Shown here piece after piece: positions 34,834-45,600 of a DNA stretch of 64,000 nt (positions are counted from its first letter, which is position 1; each line of letters begins with the position of its first letter). The translations under genes and the position numbers were made by a program. The notes under the pieces were generated by a model, which ran no database searches, was not told the DNA's origin, and was given only the letters and a program-made list of their open reading frames with translations. The stretch is taken from assembly GCA_964344685.1 (NCBI GenBank), contig CAYFOK010000007.1:124001-188000 (forward strand), in the 5' to 3' direction. The DNA comes from Scalindua sp964344685 (GTDB lineage Bacteria > Planctomycetota > Brocadiia > Brocadiales > Scalinduaceae).

Positions 34834-35622
34834 CTATTTCACCTTTTTGATTGCTTCTCGAATCATACTTTTAGAAGGGTGATCAGATTTATTCCCATTT
34901 ACATAATAATAACGACTTCTCAGGCCGTAATCTTTAATGGTTTTCATATTCGAATCTACATCCCTTCCATTGATTCTCACTGTTGGAGAACCTGTAAAAT
35001 GAAACCTTCTCGCATCTTCTGGTGTTTCAATTAAAATCAAAGTAACGTCTGCATCAACTGCGTCCTCGGCAATAATGTCTGTAATACTGTCTGTGATAGA
35101 TGATACTCCGGGACAGCCCTCAATGAACAAAACTCCAATATTGACGACATTCCTAGGAGTTTGAGTTATAGTAACCGCAATTTCATCACTATTGTCCTTA
35201 AACCCTTCACCAAACGCACTTATCAGGTCATCATTTATGGTTAAATACAAATAATTACCTTCCTCGCCTGGTAAAACACGTGCAGAACCTGACATACCCA
35301 TTGACAGTATCATATCTTCGCTTGTTTTGCCAAGAAGCATGCCAATGTTCTCCCCCGGCAACGCGTAACTGTCTAAAGCTGGCACAGGGATTCCGTCTGC
35401 ATTATGCCCATCCGGAAACATCGTTGTATTAAAGCTCCAGTTATCGTCCTCTTTTACTTCCCAATGGATTACATGATTTTTCTTCAGGATTATATCTGTC
35501 ATTTGCCATGCCTGGTCAGCATGGACTACAGCAAGTTCCGCAAAAACACCTTTTGAGCTATTTATTAATAATAAAGGGGTTAGCAGAATTGCAAAGGCAA
35601 TAATAATTAGCAATCTTTTCAT
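34834..35622 (-). CDS. LecA/PA-IL-like domain fused to a thioredoxin-like domain, exported
   Basis: The 262-residue protein has a signal peptide (about 1-28). Residues about 35-153 resemble the galactophilic lectin LecA (PA-IL) family: WQMTDIILKKNHVIHWEV, WSFNTTMFPDGH, ALPGENIGMLLGK, LYLTINDD. Residues about 160-262 resemble a thioredoxin-like family with VLFIEGCPG (single Cys170), RRFHFTGSPTVRINGRDVD and DYGLRSRYYY; the GSPTVRxNGRDV motif is typical of that group. The Cys followed by Pro is a partial redox motif. A sugar-binding head on a redox-type tail is unusual; both domain calls are by eye. Confidence 0.6.
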   Translation of the reverse strand: MKRLLIIIAFAILLTPLLLINSSKGVFAELAVVHADQAWQMTDIILKKNHVIHWEVKEDDNWSFNTTMFPDGHNADGIPVPALDSYALPGENIGMLLGKTSEDMILSMGMSGSARVLPGEEGNYLYLTINDDLISAFGEGFKDNSDEIAVTITQTPRNVVNIGVLFIEGCPGVSSITDSITDIIAEDAVDADVTLILIETPEDARRFHFTGSPTVRINGRDVDSNMKTIKDYGLRSRYYYVNGNKSDHPSKSMIREAIKKVK

Positions 35623-35731
35623 TTCAATTTATTGGTTATGTTTAAAACTATACGAATCGAATATTATACTGAAACGGGAAATCATGTCAACTTTTTCAAA
35701 TAATCTATAACTAAATTAATTCTTTCAAACA

Positions 35732-37270
35732 CTATTGTAAAAGATACTGATAATTTTCACATAAAAAGCCGTCATACTTTAATCTTGTCCTTCCATCAAC
35801 AAAGCCGGGGGTCTTATGTTTATAATATTCTTTATCTTTATTCCGAGCATTACGATCATCAAGAGCCCAATCTATGTTTAATGTTAATATATCTAAAAAC
35901 AAATATCTTAGAAATCGAGATATTTCGGTAACCGGATCATCCATGAATTTTCTATTTAGTACCACCCTTATGTTTTTACATGGAGAGTATCCCATGGCAG
36001 GACCTGCAATCCCATGTATCCTCGTCACCTTAATCCCATCATCATTTAGAATTCTTGCTGTTGCAATACATCTTTGAACTCCTCCGCTATGTCCGCTTAA
36101 GGCAACAGATTCTTCCCGGTGTACATCACATTTCGAAACAATTTCTGATGCCATTTCGTAGGCATAACCATGTGATATATTAAACAATGCCCAGAAAACG
36201 TCAGCACAGCTTCCGTATCTATAAGGTATCATTTTTACTGCGGCTGGATTTGTTCCCTCCTGAATAACACTTCCAGACTGGCCTGTAGGACATTCCTCTT
36301 CTGGTGGGTTATTTAGATAGCGAGCCCACAGATCCATATTCTGGGCCGAGTCATCACCACCATAAATACCCCTTGTCAAAAATATTTTTTCCGATTCACC
36401 ACTATCTGCCTTGTACCATTGATCAAATACCGAACCAATCACCGGGATTTCTCCCAGCAGGTTTTGGGTAGTAGCCAGTATCCCCTGATTACCATCTATC
36501 CTGTACCGGTATGTGAGTGCAGTGATTCCATTACGCCAGTCCTCTCCGGCAGCCTTGAAACCATCTAACTTGTAAAACGGAATTTTTTTCTCCATAATCA
36601 TATTCTCAAATAATTCCGCCTCTAAGAATGAAATCGGAGACTTGATAATCTCTCCGGCAAATTGCTTAAGGCCAATAATGGTATCTATTAGAAACGTGTA
36701 TGGTAACCTTAAACAGTCTTCAGGTTTTTTAACTTTAAAACCATCTAATCTCTGTCTTCCTGCAACGCGGTTACATCTATTTTTAGTACCATATCGCACA
36801 TAATCCCATCCAAATACCGTAGATCTATTTCCTGCTGTACCTTCCAAGCTTCCTATATAAAATGTTAGTGACGGGTCCTCGAAACCCATCCTGTCATAAA
36901 CATACGAAAGCAATTTCAAATCTTTTAAGTTGCCATGCTTACCTGACAGCACTTCATAAAGGTTCTTAGGATAATATTCCAGTAAAACCCCTTTGTCTTT
37001 TTCCAGGTCACGTAATGTTTTTTGTGTCTTAGTTGAAGCTAAGTTAAGATTTGTTTCGTAAACAGGTTTCAAAAATCCCGGCTTGCCGAGTTTCTGCTTA
37101 ATTTTATCTTCGGTCAAAACTACACCGGGTTTTTCCCACTCATCTGTAACCTCAAGCAAATACTCAAGTCTTTTTTCGCCATATCTGACCAGAAACCCCG
37201 GATTGCGTAAACATCCCGGAAGAATGAGAAATAACAGGAGAGCGAAAATGGCTGATCTAACTTTCATCAT
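35732..37270 (-). CDS. Lipoprotein with a GHSGG serine-hydrolase motif
   Basis: The 512-residue protein has a signal peptide with lipobox LPGC (Cys20), so it should be lipid-anchored. Near the C terminus, LSGHSGGVQR (Ser395) is the nucleophile-elbow motif GxSxG of alpha/beta hydrolases, followed by IHGIAGPAMGY. The first 340 residues have no motif that I recognise. A lipase or esterase-like role is likely for the C-terminal domain, but the catalytic Asp and His cannot be placed with certainty. It lies just after the YihY-like gene on the same strand (20-base gap). Confidence 0.65.
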   Translation of the reverse strand: MMKVRSAIFALLLFLILPGCLRNPGFLVRYGEKRLEYLLEVTDEWEKPGVVLTEDKIKQKLGKPGFLKPVYETNLNLASTKTQKTLRDLEKDKGVLLEYYPKNLYEVLSGKHGNLKDLKLLSYVYDRMGFEDPSLTFYIGSLEGTAGNRSTVFGWDYVRYGTKNRCNRVAGRQRLDGFKVKKPEDCLRLPYTFLIDTIIGLKQFAGEIIKSPISFLEAELFENMIMEKKIPFYKLDGFKAAGEDWRNGITALTYRYRIDGNQGILATTQNLLGEIPVIGSVFDQWYKADSGESEKIFLTRGIYGGDDSAQNMDLWARYLNNPPEEECPTGQSGSVIQEGTNPAAVKMIPYRYGSCADVFWALFNISHGYAYEMASEIVSKCDVHREESVALSGHSGGVQRCIATARILNDDGIKVTRIHGIAGPAMGYSPCKNIRVVLNRKFMDDPVTEISRFLRYLFLDILTLNIDWALDDRNARNKDKEYYKHKTPGFVDGRTRLKYDGFLCENYQYLLQ

Positions 37271-37290
37271 TTACAAACCGTTATAAGCTC

Positions 37291-38619
37291 TTATATATCT
37301 TTTAAAAGCTTGTTAGCTGAAGATTTCTCTATTGTTTCATTAAAAGTTTCCAGAGTATTTGACAATATTTTCAATTCTCTATTCTGTGCGACAGGTATAT
37401 TGTCAGTACCATTTTTGTCCAGAGCATCAATTACGTGCTTTATGGAAAGATGATCAATAGTACATGCCGGCTGATATGCGAACTCCAGGTCATCATCAGT
37501 CTTAGTTTCAGTGGCAACTCCGCACCGGACTAATTCGTAAAGAATTTGATTTACCAGCCGGATAGGTATTTCCAGGTCATGAGAAATCTGATTTGAGGTT
37601 AAAGGCTTAACTTCGTCAGAGAAATTCTTTGTTATTAAATGAGTTATCTGCAAAGCAAGCAACCTCTTGTAAGAGAGGCTTACGCGTGAACAATCCGGCT
37701 CGAACTCATATGTATCTATATTCTGAAGAGCAAAAGAAATTTCTGCCCCGAAAAGGACGATCAACCAGCTAATCTGTAACCATATTAAGAAAAGAGGTAA
37801 CGCCGCGAAACTCCCGTAAATAGCATTATACTGAGCTACACCAACCTGGGAATGGATATAGCACCATTGCGCAACTTGATATGTTATTCCTGCAATCACA
37901 CCTGCTATAAGGCCATACAAAAATTTAACCTTCGTGTTAGGCATAAAGATGTAAATAAAAGTAAAGGCACCACAGATTACGCAATAAGGCAGAAGTTTGA
38001 ACGAGAAGAATATCAGGGGGCTGAAATATCCTAAAATTGAAAATCTTTCGGTTATGTGAGTTATCTGAGTAATTAAGAACACGGTAAGGCCACTGGAGAC
38101 AATTACAAGAACAGGACAAATAAGCATTATAGAAATATAATCTGTTATCTTCCTTACCGCGCTTCTTGGTTTCTTTATTCCCCAGATATCATTAAAAGAG
38201 TGCTCAATATTACTTAAAAGTTTAATGACTATCCAGAAAAGCACTGCCAGACCAATACCGGCCACCATCCCTCCTTTGGTCTGTTCAAGAAGAGAACGGG
38301 CGAATCCCATAACCTGCATGAGCACCTCTTCCTGACCGGGAAATTTTCCCAGGAGCTGCTTTTCCAGGGCTTTATCAGAACCAAATCCCTTTGCTATACC
38401 AAATACAAGAGCAATAACCGGAACGATTGAGAGCAAAGAGTAGAAGGTTAAAGCTGATGCCCTTAAACTACACTTATCTTCATAGAATCCGCGCGATGCC
38501 AGTATCACAACTCTAAGCTGCGTAATGAAGAATATTTTTTTACGAGGATGGTCCTTAAGACGAATTCTCCATATGTCAGTTGTTACATAATTAATAATTT
38601 CTGATAATAGTGTTTTCAT
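37291..38619 (-). CDS. YihY/BrkB-family inner-membrane protein
   Basis: The 442-residue protein shows about six membrane helices and the family motifs RASALTFYSLLSIVPVIAL (quoted in part), GGMVAGIGLAVLFW, NAIYGSFAALPLFLIWLQISW and LFGAEISFALQN. The C-terminal 130 residues form a soluble winged-helix-like extension, longer than in E. coli YihY. YihY proteins are often annotated as ribonuclease BN by mistake; the true role is unsettled. It shares a strand and a 20-base gap with the hydrolase lipoprotein gene. Confidence 0.92.
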   Translation of the reverse strand: MKTLLSEIINYVTTDIWRIRLKDHPRKKIFFITQLRVVILASRGFYEDKCSLRASALTFYSLLSIVPVIALVFGIAKGFGSDKALEKQLLGKFPGQEEVLMQVMGFARSLLEQTKGGMVAGIGLAVLFWIVIKLLSNIEHSFNDIWGIKKPRSAVRKITDYISIMLICPVLVIVSSGLTVFLITQITHITERFSILGYFSPLIFFSFKLLPYCVICGAFTFIYIFMPNTKVKFLYGLIAGVIAGITYQVAQWCYIHSQVGVAQYNAIYGSFAALPLFLIWLQISWLIVLFGAEISFALQNIDTYEFEPDCSRVSLSYKRLLALQITHLITKNFSDEVKPLTSNQISHDLEIPIRLVNQILYELVRCGVATETKTDDDLEFAYQPACTIDHLSIKHVIDALDKNGTDNIPVAQNRELKILSNTLETFNETIEKSSANKLLKDI

Positions 38620-38895
38620 TATTAATTAAAACCTTATCAGGTAACATAGTGCGGCATAGCCGCCCTTAATATCAAATAGGTTATGACGGAGATAAAGCAG
38701 CCTGTTTTTAAGTAACAAAAGCAAAAAAATAGTTTCCACAACTATAGTGAGCTTCAAACTTTAGGCATTTTGGACTTTCTGTGATTATTCTATAGTATGG
38801 TGAAATGAGTTGTCAACCGTTATAATTCAAACTCATAGCATAAACAGCAACAATGTATACCAACAATTTACCATTACATAAAGGAGTGTATTGAA

Positions 38896-39315
38896 ATGAA
38901 AAATTATCGAAAAGAGCTGTGGTTTAATGTAACTAAAAGAAGAGAATTTATAAACATTACCCCCCAAGTAAATTCCTGCCTCAAAGAGAGCGGTATACAG
39001 GAAGGCATCGTCCTGGTCAATGCTATGCATATAACTGCCTCTGTCTTTATTAATGATGATGAATCCGGCCTACACCACGACTATGAAGAGTGGCTGGAAA
39101 AACTGGCACCTCATGAACCGATTTCTCAATACCGTCACAATAATACGGGAGAGGATAATGGTGACGCACACCTTAAACGGCAGGTAATGGGCCGTGAAGT
39201 CGTTGTCGCGATAACCGAAGGTGAATTGGACTTCGGACCATGGGAACAGATATTCTACGGTGAGTTTGACGGCAGACGAAAGAAGAGGGTCCTGGTAAAA
39301 ATTATTGGTGAATAA
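38896..39315 (+). CDS. YjbQ-family protein
   Basis: The 139-residue protein is the full length of the YjbQ family and carries its conserved stretches: GIVLVNAMHITASVFINDDESGL (in parts), HRHN-type RHNNTGEDNGDAHLK and LDFGPWEQIFYGEFDGRRKKRVLVK. Some members rescue thiamine-phosphate synthase mutants, but the physiological role is uncertain. AAAGGAG lies 8 bases before the ATG. It is a lone plus-strand gene between two minus-strand genes. Confidence 0.92.
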   Translation: MKNYRKELWFNVTKRREFINITPQVNSCLKESGIQEGIVLVNAMHITASVFINDDESGLHHDYEEWLEKLAPHEPISQYRHNNTGEDNGDAHLKRQVMGREVVVAITEGELDFGPWEQIFYGEFDGRRKKRVLVKIIGE

Positions 39316-39357
39316 GAGAGTGAACGGCTTTAACTGATACTTTTCCAGTTTCTGGAA

Positions 39358-40917
39358 CTAGGGTTCAGTTTCCGGCAGAGCCAGACTCAGCCGTTCGTGA
39401 CTTGGTACCATGCGGAATTGAGGTTTTTTGATAACATTTACACCGACAAATACTTCCATACTTTTTAGGAAGCTACGGCACTCCTCGCTCAGATGTTTCA
39501 AATGCAGCCGTTTACCAATATTAAAATATCGATCGGACAGTGATTTGATGGCTTCAAGACCTGACTGGTCGCATACCTTCGAATGTCTGAAGTCTATCAC
39601 TACATTATCAGGATCCTTATACGGGTCAAATGATTCTAGGAACTTTCTCACAGACCCGAAAAACAGTGGGCCTGACAAACCATAGACACATAATCTTGGT
39701 GTTTTTACGATTGAGTTCAGCTGAATGGTCTTTCCACTTTTCCAGGCAAAAACCAACGCTGAGACTATGACTCCTGCAGCAACGGCAATCGCGAGATCAG
39801 TAAACACAGTTACACTTGAAACAAGGACTAACACGAATGCATCAGCACGCGGCATTTTGTGTATGATTCGGATGCATGACCACTCAAACGTACTCAAAAC
39901 AACCATAAACATAACCCCTACCAGTGCGGCAAGAGGAATCATTTCAATGTACTTTGACCCAAATAAAATACAAAGAAGGAGGAAGATAGCTGCTGAAATA
40001 CCGGACAACCTACCGCGCCCACCGGAATTGACGTTTATCATACTTTGTCCTATCATGGCACATCCTCCCATTGTACCAAAAAAACCGGCAACAACATTTG
40101 CGATACCCTGACCAAGACATTCTCTGCTGCCTTGACCTCGCGTCTCTGTTATTTCATCCACCAGCGACAATGTCATCAATGATTCCAGAAGACCGATGGC
40201 CGCAAGTATGAGGGAATATGGCCAGATTATGCCGAGTGTGTGCCAGTTCAATGGGATCATCGGGATATGAAATTGCGGTAATCCTCCGGCTACAGAGGCC
40301 ATGTCACTTACCTGCAGTGTGTTTACATTGAACCCAATTACTACTGCTGAAATAATTAAAATAGCGATCAGAGGAGCAGGTACGGCTCGCGTTAAACGTG
40401 GCAGAAAATGGATGATGACCATTGTAGCGACAACTAATCCAATCATAACCCACAATGTTGTTCCCTGCATCCATGTCAACATCCCCATGTCACCCGGCAG
40501 CTTAAAATGTCTTAACTGAGAGAGAAAGATGACGATTGCAAGACCATTGACAAAACCCAGCATTACAGGATGAGGTACCAGGCTGATATACTTACCAAGG
40601 CGCAAAAGTCCTGCAGTTATCTGAATAATACCCATCAATATAACGGCAGCAAACAGATACTCAACGCCGTTCTTTGCAACAAGCTCAATCATTACCACTG
40701 CCAGGGCACCTGTAGCACCAGATATCATTCCAGGTCTACCCCCGGCCACTGCCGTTATAAGCCCTACTATAAAAGCTGCATATAAACCGACCAGTGGCTC
40801 TACGCCGGCAACAAAGGAGAACGCTACCGCCTCCGGTACTAACGCCAGTGCGACAGTCAAGCCTGACAGTAAATCGTCCTTTATATTTACACGCTTTTGA
40901 ATATAGAAATTAAACAT
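39358..40917 (-). CDS. SulP-family anion transporter with STAS domain
   Basis: The 519-residue protein has about 12 membrane helices, with SulP motifs (ALALVPEAVAFSFVAGV, GLYAAFIVGLITAVAGG, GATGALAVVMIE) and a C-terminal STAS domain (about 410-500, VVIDFRHSKVCDQSGLEAI). SulP proteins move sulfate, bicarbonate or related anions. The STAS loop CDQSG carries the conserved Asp and Ser. The substrate cannot be told from sequence. Confidence 0.95.
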   Translation of the reverse strand: MFNFYIQKRVNIKDDLLSGLTVALALVPEAVAFSFVAGVEPLVGLYAAFIVGLITAVAGGRPGMISGATGALAVVMIELVAKNGVEYLFAAVILMGIIQITAGLLRLGKYISLVPHPVMLGFVNGLAIVIFLSQLRHFKLPGDMGMLTWMQGTTLWVMIGLVVATMVIIHFLPRLTRAVPAPLIAILIISAVVIGFNVNTLQVSDMASVAGGLPQFHIPMIPLNWHTLGIIWPYSLILAAIGLLESLMTLSLVDEITETRGQGSRECLGQGIANVVAGFFGTMGGCAMIGQSMINVNSGGRGRLSGISAAIFLLLCILFGSKYIEMIPLAALVGVMFMVVLSTFEWSCIRIIHKMPRADAFVLVLVSSVTVFTDLAIAVAAGVIVSALVFAWKSGKTIQLNSIVKTPRLCVYGLSGPLFFGSVRKFLESFDPYKDPDNVVIDFRHSKVCDQSGLEAIKSLSDRYFNIGKRLHLKHLSEECRSFLKSMEVFVGVNVIKKPQFRMVPSHERLSLALPETEP

Positions 40918-41213
40918 AACATTATAAACGCAACAAGTTATTCCCTGTATTTACTGAAATTTATTATTTAATGGAGTACAGATGTGTTATGCATACAAAA
41001 CGCAGAGGAGGGTGAAATACCTTTTAAATAAATCACCTAATCTGGTAGACAGGAAAAAATGTTCAAGCGGAGAAAACGCCCTGCACCTGAATGAAATTCA
41101 AGTGGAAAAAAGTTCTTACTGAATCTATGCACACAAAATTTAAAGGGAGATTCTATGTTATTTAAATTTTCGTGTCAATAGTAATATTTAGTTGTGCCGG
41201 GAAAATAGAATAT

Positions 41214-42461
41214 TCAATCCTCCTGCACTTCCGGGATTTGAATATATACGTGTCCCATCCTCCACAAGCTAAGTAGAAAGTTACGAATGAAAACAGTCAG
41301 ATTTTCTTCCGTCTCCACAATTCCACAATTTGACACAATCTCCTTAACGGTTTTTCTGCCATCAAACAGATTAAACAATTTCATCTGCCATTCGTTTAGT
41401 GGAATTGGCGGATAAGGCATACGGGTAATCATGGCAGGTTTGTCTGCAGCATGGTCAGCAGCTGTAAACTTATGTATACGCTGGTGAGGAATAATATCAG
41501 GAAACTGAGGGCCATTAAAGTCAATGGTGTAAGTTTCTGGAGGCACATCTTTCTTGCAGACATAAAAAAGATGCATCCGGATCTGACTATGCAGCAACTC
41601 CATTACCTTCCAGATATCTTCTTCCGGCAAGGACTGTATTCGTGAGAAAAGCGGGCTACTCTCAGGGACCTGGCCCTCAGGATAGTAATCATACCTGTTA
41701 ATCCAACCCCGAAATACCAGATCTCCCTGTTCTACAAAATCCAGGCAATCCTGAACAGTATATGGCCTGTCCATGCCATGCAGAAAGGAATCAACTATTC
41801 CGGCATCAAATCTCATATCACTGTTATCATCTATATAGTGGTGTGCGAGATGGTGTGGATGAAGGGTTTTTAAAACCTGTCTAACTGTTTTAACATCTTC
41901 ATCTCCCTGTTTAATTCCCAATTGGTGAAAGAGAGATTGAAGCATATACGTTCCAACCCGTCCATAAAGACCATAAAGCATAATGGCCATAACACCATCC
42001 GATTTTAAGACGCTTGCAAGTGCAGCAAGTCCCGCCTGTGGATCCGGCAGGTGATGAAGCACTCCGGAAGACTCTATAAAATCAAATTCCTGGCCAAGTT
42101 CAGCAACTGACTCTATACGCAGCTGATGCAGTGTCAGGTTAGTTAAATTATGTTTGTTTCTAAGAAACTCTTCATGCTTCAAACTGGTAGCACTGAGATC
42201 AATACCTACAATATTGGATTTTGGATGTTCATAAGCAAATCTAGCTGCAGCGTTGGCGCCACATCCTGCTATCAGAATGTTGAGTTTTTTATCGTAGCGC
42301 TTTAAATAGCTGCCGTCAGGCCAGTACATCAAATGTACCATACGAACACTGGTAGCATCCGTCCTCCCTCTAGCTCTTTCTTCTGCCAGATCTATTATGG
42401 GCTCAGGATAGACCCACTTTTCATACTGCTTAGCAACTATGTCCTCTTTATCTGTTTCCAT
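41214..42461 (-). CDS. SAM-dependent methyltransferase with C-terminal extension
   Basis: The 415-residue protein has a class I methyltransferase core: motif I ILIAGCGANAAARF, acidic residue in IVGIDLSATSL, then SSGVLHHLPDP and a strand VMAIMLYGLYG. The N terminus (QYEKWVYPEPIIDLAEE) and the C-terminal 120 residues, which look like a winged-helix or docking domain ending in a regulatory helix (GRKTVKEIVSNC), are extra. The acceptor molecule is unknown. It is alone on its strand. Confidence 0.88.
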   Translation of the reverse strand: METDKEDIVAKQYEKWVYPEPIIDLAEERARGRTDATSVRMVHLMYWPDGSYLKRYDKKLNILIAGCGANAAARFAYEHPKSNIVGIDLSATSLKHEEFLRNKHNLTNLTLHQLRIESVAELGQEFDFIESSGVLHHLPDPQAGLAALASVLKSDGVMAIMLYGLYGRVGTYMLQSLFHQLGIKQGDEDVKTVRQVLKTLHPHHLAHHYIDDNSDMRFDAGIVDSFLHGMDRPYTVQDCLDFVEQGDLVFRGWINRYDYYPEGQVPESSPLFSRIQSLPEEDIWKVMELLHSQIRMHLFYVCKKDVPPETYTIDFNGPQFPDIIPHQRIHKFTAADHAADKPAMITRMPYPPIPLNEWQMKLFNLFDGRKTVKEIVSNCGIVETEENLTVFIRNFLLSLWRMGHVYIQIPEVQED

Positions 42462-42635
42462 ATAATCAGATTTCCTTGAAAAGGATATGATTTCTGCCTC
42501 TATGCAGTATTCAGAAAGCTACCACATTGAACATGTAATTGCAAACAAAAGAGTGGCTATTCACATCAAAGTCGCAAATAGTTAAAAAATAAAACTAAAG
42601 ATAAAACAATTATACCCTTTGCGCTCTCAGCGGTT

Positions 42636-45600
42636 TTACGGTAAACTATTTCTTTTCCAGACCGATTCCTTTATCATTTCAACGATGTCGTATACTATTG
42701 GTACAAGTATGAGAGTCAGTAGTGTAGAAAAAAGCAATCCACCTATTACAGTAATACCCATAGGCATCCTGAGCTCTGCGCCTTCACCTAAACCCAACGC
42801 CAAAGGAAGCAATCCAAGTATAGTAGTGGTAGTAGTCATCATTATAGGTCTCAATCGAATCTTTCCTCCCTCTATCACAGCTTCCCGCCTGGACATTCCT
42901 TCCTTTATGCGGGAATTTATGCAATCAACCAGAATAATTGCATTGTTTACAACAATACCTGCCAGCATAACAACACCTATCAACACGATAACGCTAACAG
43001 GTTTTGACGTTATAAACAGCGCTATTGCCACACCTACCAGCGAAAATGGTATTGTAAACATTATCACAAAAGGGTGAAGGAGTGATTCAAATTGTGACGC
43101 CATTACAATATAAACCAGAAATACTGCAAGGAGTATGGCAAAGGACATACTGGAAAATGCCACAAGCATTTCACGGCTCTGCCCGCTGACAGACACCTCA
43201 TAGCCATCAGGCATCCTGATATCCATAATCTTCTCCTCAATATCTGTAACTGAACTTCTCAAATCCCTTCCAACAAGATTTGCCGAGACCACGGCTACAC
43301 GCTCCTGATTCAGGCGTCTTATTTCTCCGGGACTCTTTTCAACATTAATCTCTGCAACTGCAGCCAGAGGAATAGGCCTCTCTCCTTCAGGATTAACCAC
43401 AAAATTCTCCAAATCTTCTACACTGCCGATATCCTGCTTTCTTGCACGGACACGAATGTCAATTTTTCTGTCTCTTTTGGAAAACTCTGTACTGACATTT
43501 CCAAGAACATTATCACGGACGTTATTAGCAATCATGTTTAAGTCTAACCCAAGTTGTGACAGTTTTTGTCTATCAAAGATGATTTGAACCTCAGGTATCC
43601 CCTCCTCTACCGTAGACTTTATATCTGTAAGGCCTTCAATCTCTTCCATCTTGCCCATAACCACTTCTGACAGCCTTTCGATTACGCTGAGGTTATAACC
43701 CTTTATCTCCACCTCAACAGGTGTTGCATAACTGAAATAGGCCGGCCGTGAAAACTTATACTCAACTGCTGGAAGCGTTTTGAACCTATTTCTCAAATCC
43801 GCCATTACATTTTCCTCCAGCCTGCGATTAGATCTCTCTCTTAAACTAATATTAATTTCACCTATATTCTCTCTCTCTTCTGCTATAGTGCCGCCGGCCT
43901 GACTGGTCGATCCGGCTATAGTGTAAACTGTCTCTATCTCCGGATTATTGCCTACTATCTTCTCAATTTCCTTAACGGTATCCAATGTTCCTGAGAGCGG
44001 TGTACCGGTTGGTTTTCTGACACTGATTGAAAACTCGCCCTGGCTCAGTTCTGGTATAAGTTCCTTACCCAGACTTGTAAACAAACTCCATGAACCGCCA
44101 AGTATTGAAAATGCAATGATAAACACTAACAGTTTGTGTGATAATGAAAAACCAAGGATCACTGGATAAACCCTCGTAATAGTTGAAAAAACAGCATTAA
44201 ACACGAAGAATAATGGGTAAAAAATTATAGAAATAATTATTGAAGGCAAAGTGCCACTGCCTTCGGCACTATTTTGCTTCTCTTCGTGAATACCCATAGC
44301 TCTCCTCCGCTTGATACTCACAGATGACAACATTGGAATTAATGTAATAGCAACTAGAAGTGAGATCAGAAGCGAGTAGGTTACGGTGAGCGCCTGATCA
44401 TTAAATAATTGACCGGCTATACCTTTAACAAAAATTATGGGTATAAAGACACATATAGTTGTAAGAGTAGAAGCAATTACGGCCCTGCCAACCTCACTTG
44501 CACCCTTAATGGCTGCATCAATTGTGCTATACCCACCTTTATAATACCGGTCTACACTTTCGAGCACAACTATCGCGTTGTCTACAAGCATCCCGATACC
44601 AAGCGCCAAACCTCCTAATGACATTATGTTCAGTGATACACCCGATACATACATAAAAAAGAATGTAGATATAATGGAAAGGGGAATTGCAAGCCCGATA
44701 ATCAACGTACTCTTTATACTCCTGAGAAACAGGAAGAGAACTACTACTGCTAAAATACCACCCCAGAGAGCAGTATAAATCACCTCTTTTATCGAACTTT
44801 CAATAAATCTGGATTGATCAAAAGTTATTTCCAGTCTGATAGAGTCAGAAAATTTTCTCAGCTTTTTTTCTATCCCACTTAGCCGTCCCTTAACTAATCT
44901 TGCAACCGTCACCGTATTTGCATCGGCCTCCTTAAATATAGCAACCTCTACACTCTCTTTTCCATTTACACGGGTTATTACATCACGTTCTTTATGACCT
45001 TTACTCACGCTCCCGACATCTTTTACCTTTACAGCAACATTGTTTTTAAAATCTATGACGATATCATTTATCTCCTCTACCTGCCGGAACTCGTTAAAAG
45101 TTCTTACGATATATTCAACCTCCCCCTCCTTAATATTCCCTGCTGTAAGGTTGACATTCTCTTCACTGAGACGTTCGATCACCTGAGAAATGGGTATCCC
45201 CAGATTTGCCAGCCTGGACTCCTCTAAATCAACGTGTATTTCCTCCTCTAATCCACCACTTACTCTTACGGCGGCAACTCCACTGACAGTCTCCGCCCCT
45301 GTTATTCCACTCTCTACCGACAAACCCTCAAGTACTGGCTTGAGTTCATCTTCAGCCAGAATACGAAGCGTAATAAGGTTTTCATCCCCATAGAGTGACA
45401 GCCTCATAATAGGATCGAGAGATGGGTCAAAACGCAGTAAGACAGGCCTTTCGGTATTATCCGGCAAGTCTACCACATCCAGCTTCTCACGAACATCCAT
45501 CGAGGCAAAATCCATATTGGTTTTCCATGCAAACTCAATTACCACCTCAGATACATCCGATCTTGACCTGGAACTCACACGTACAACGTCCGAGATCACA

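Noticed and set aside
40990..41080. Segment with ACCTAATCTGG that resembles part of a TPP riboswitch
   Set aside because: The CTGAGA and terminal parts of the motif are missing, and no thiamine gene follows on that strand.
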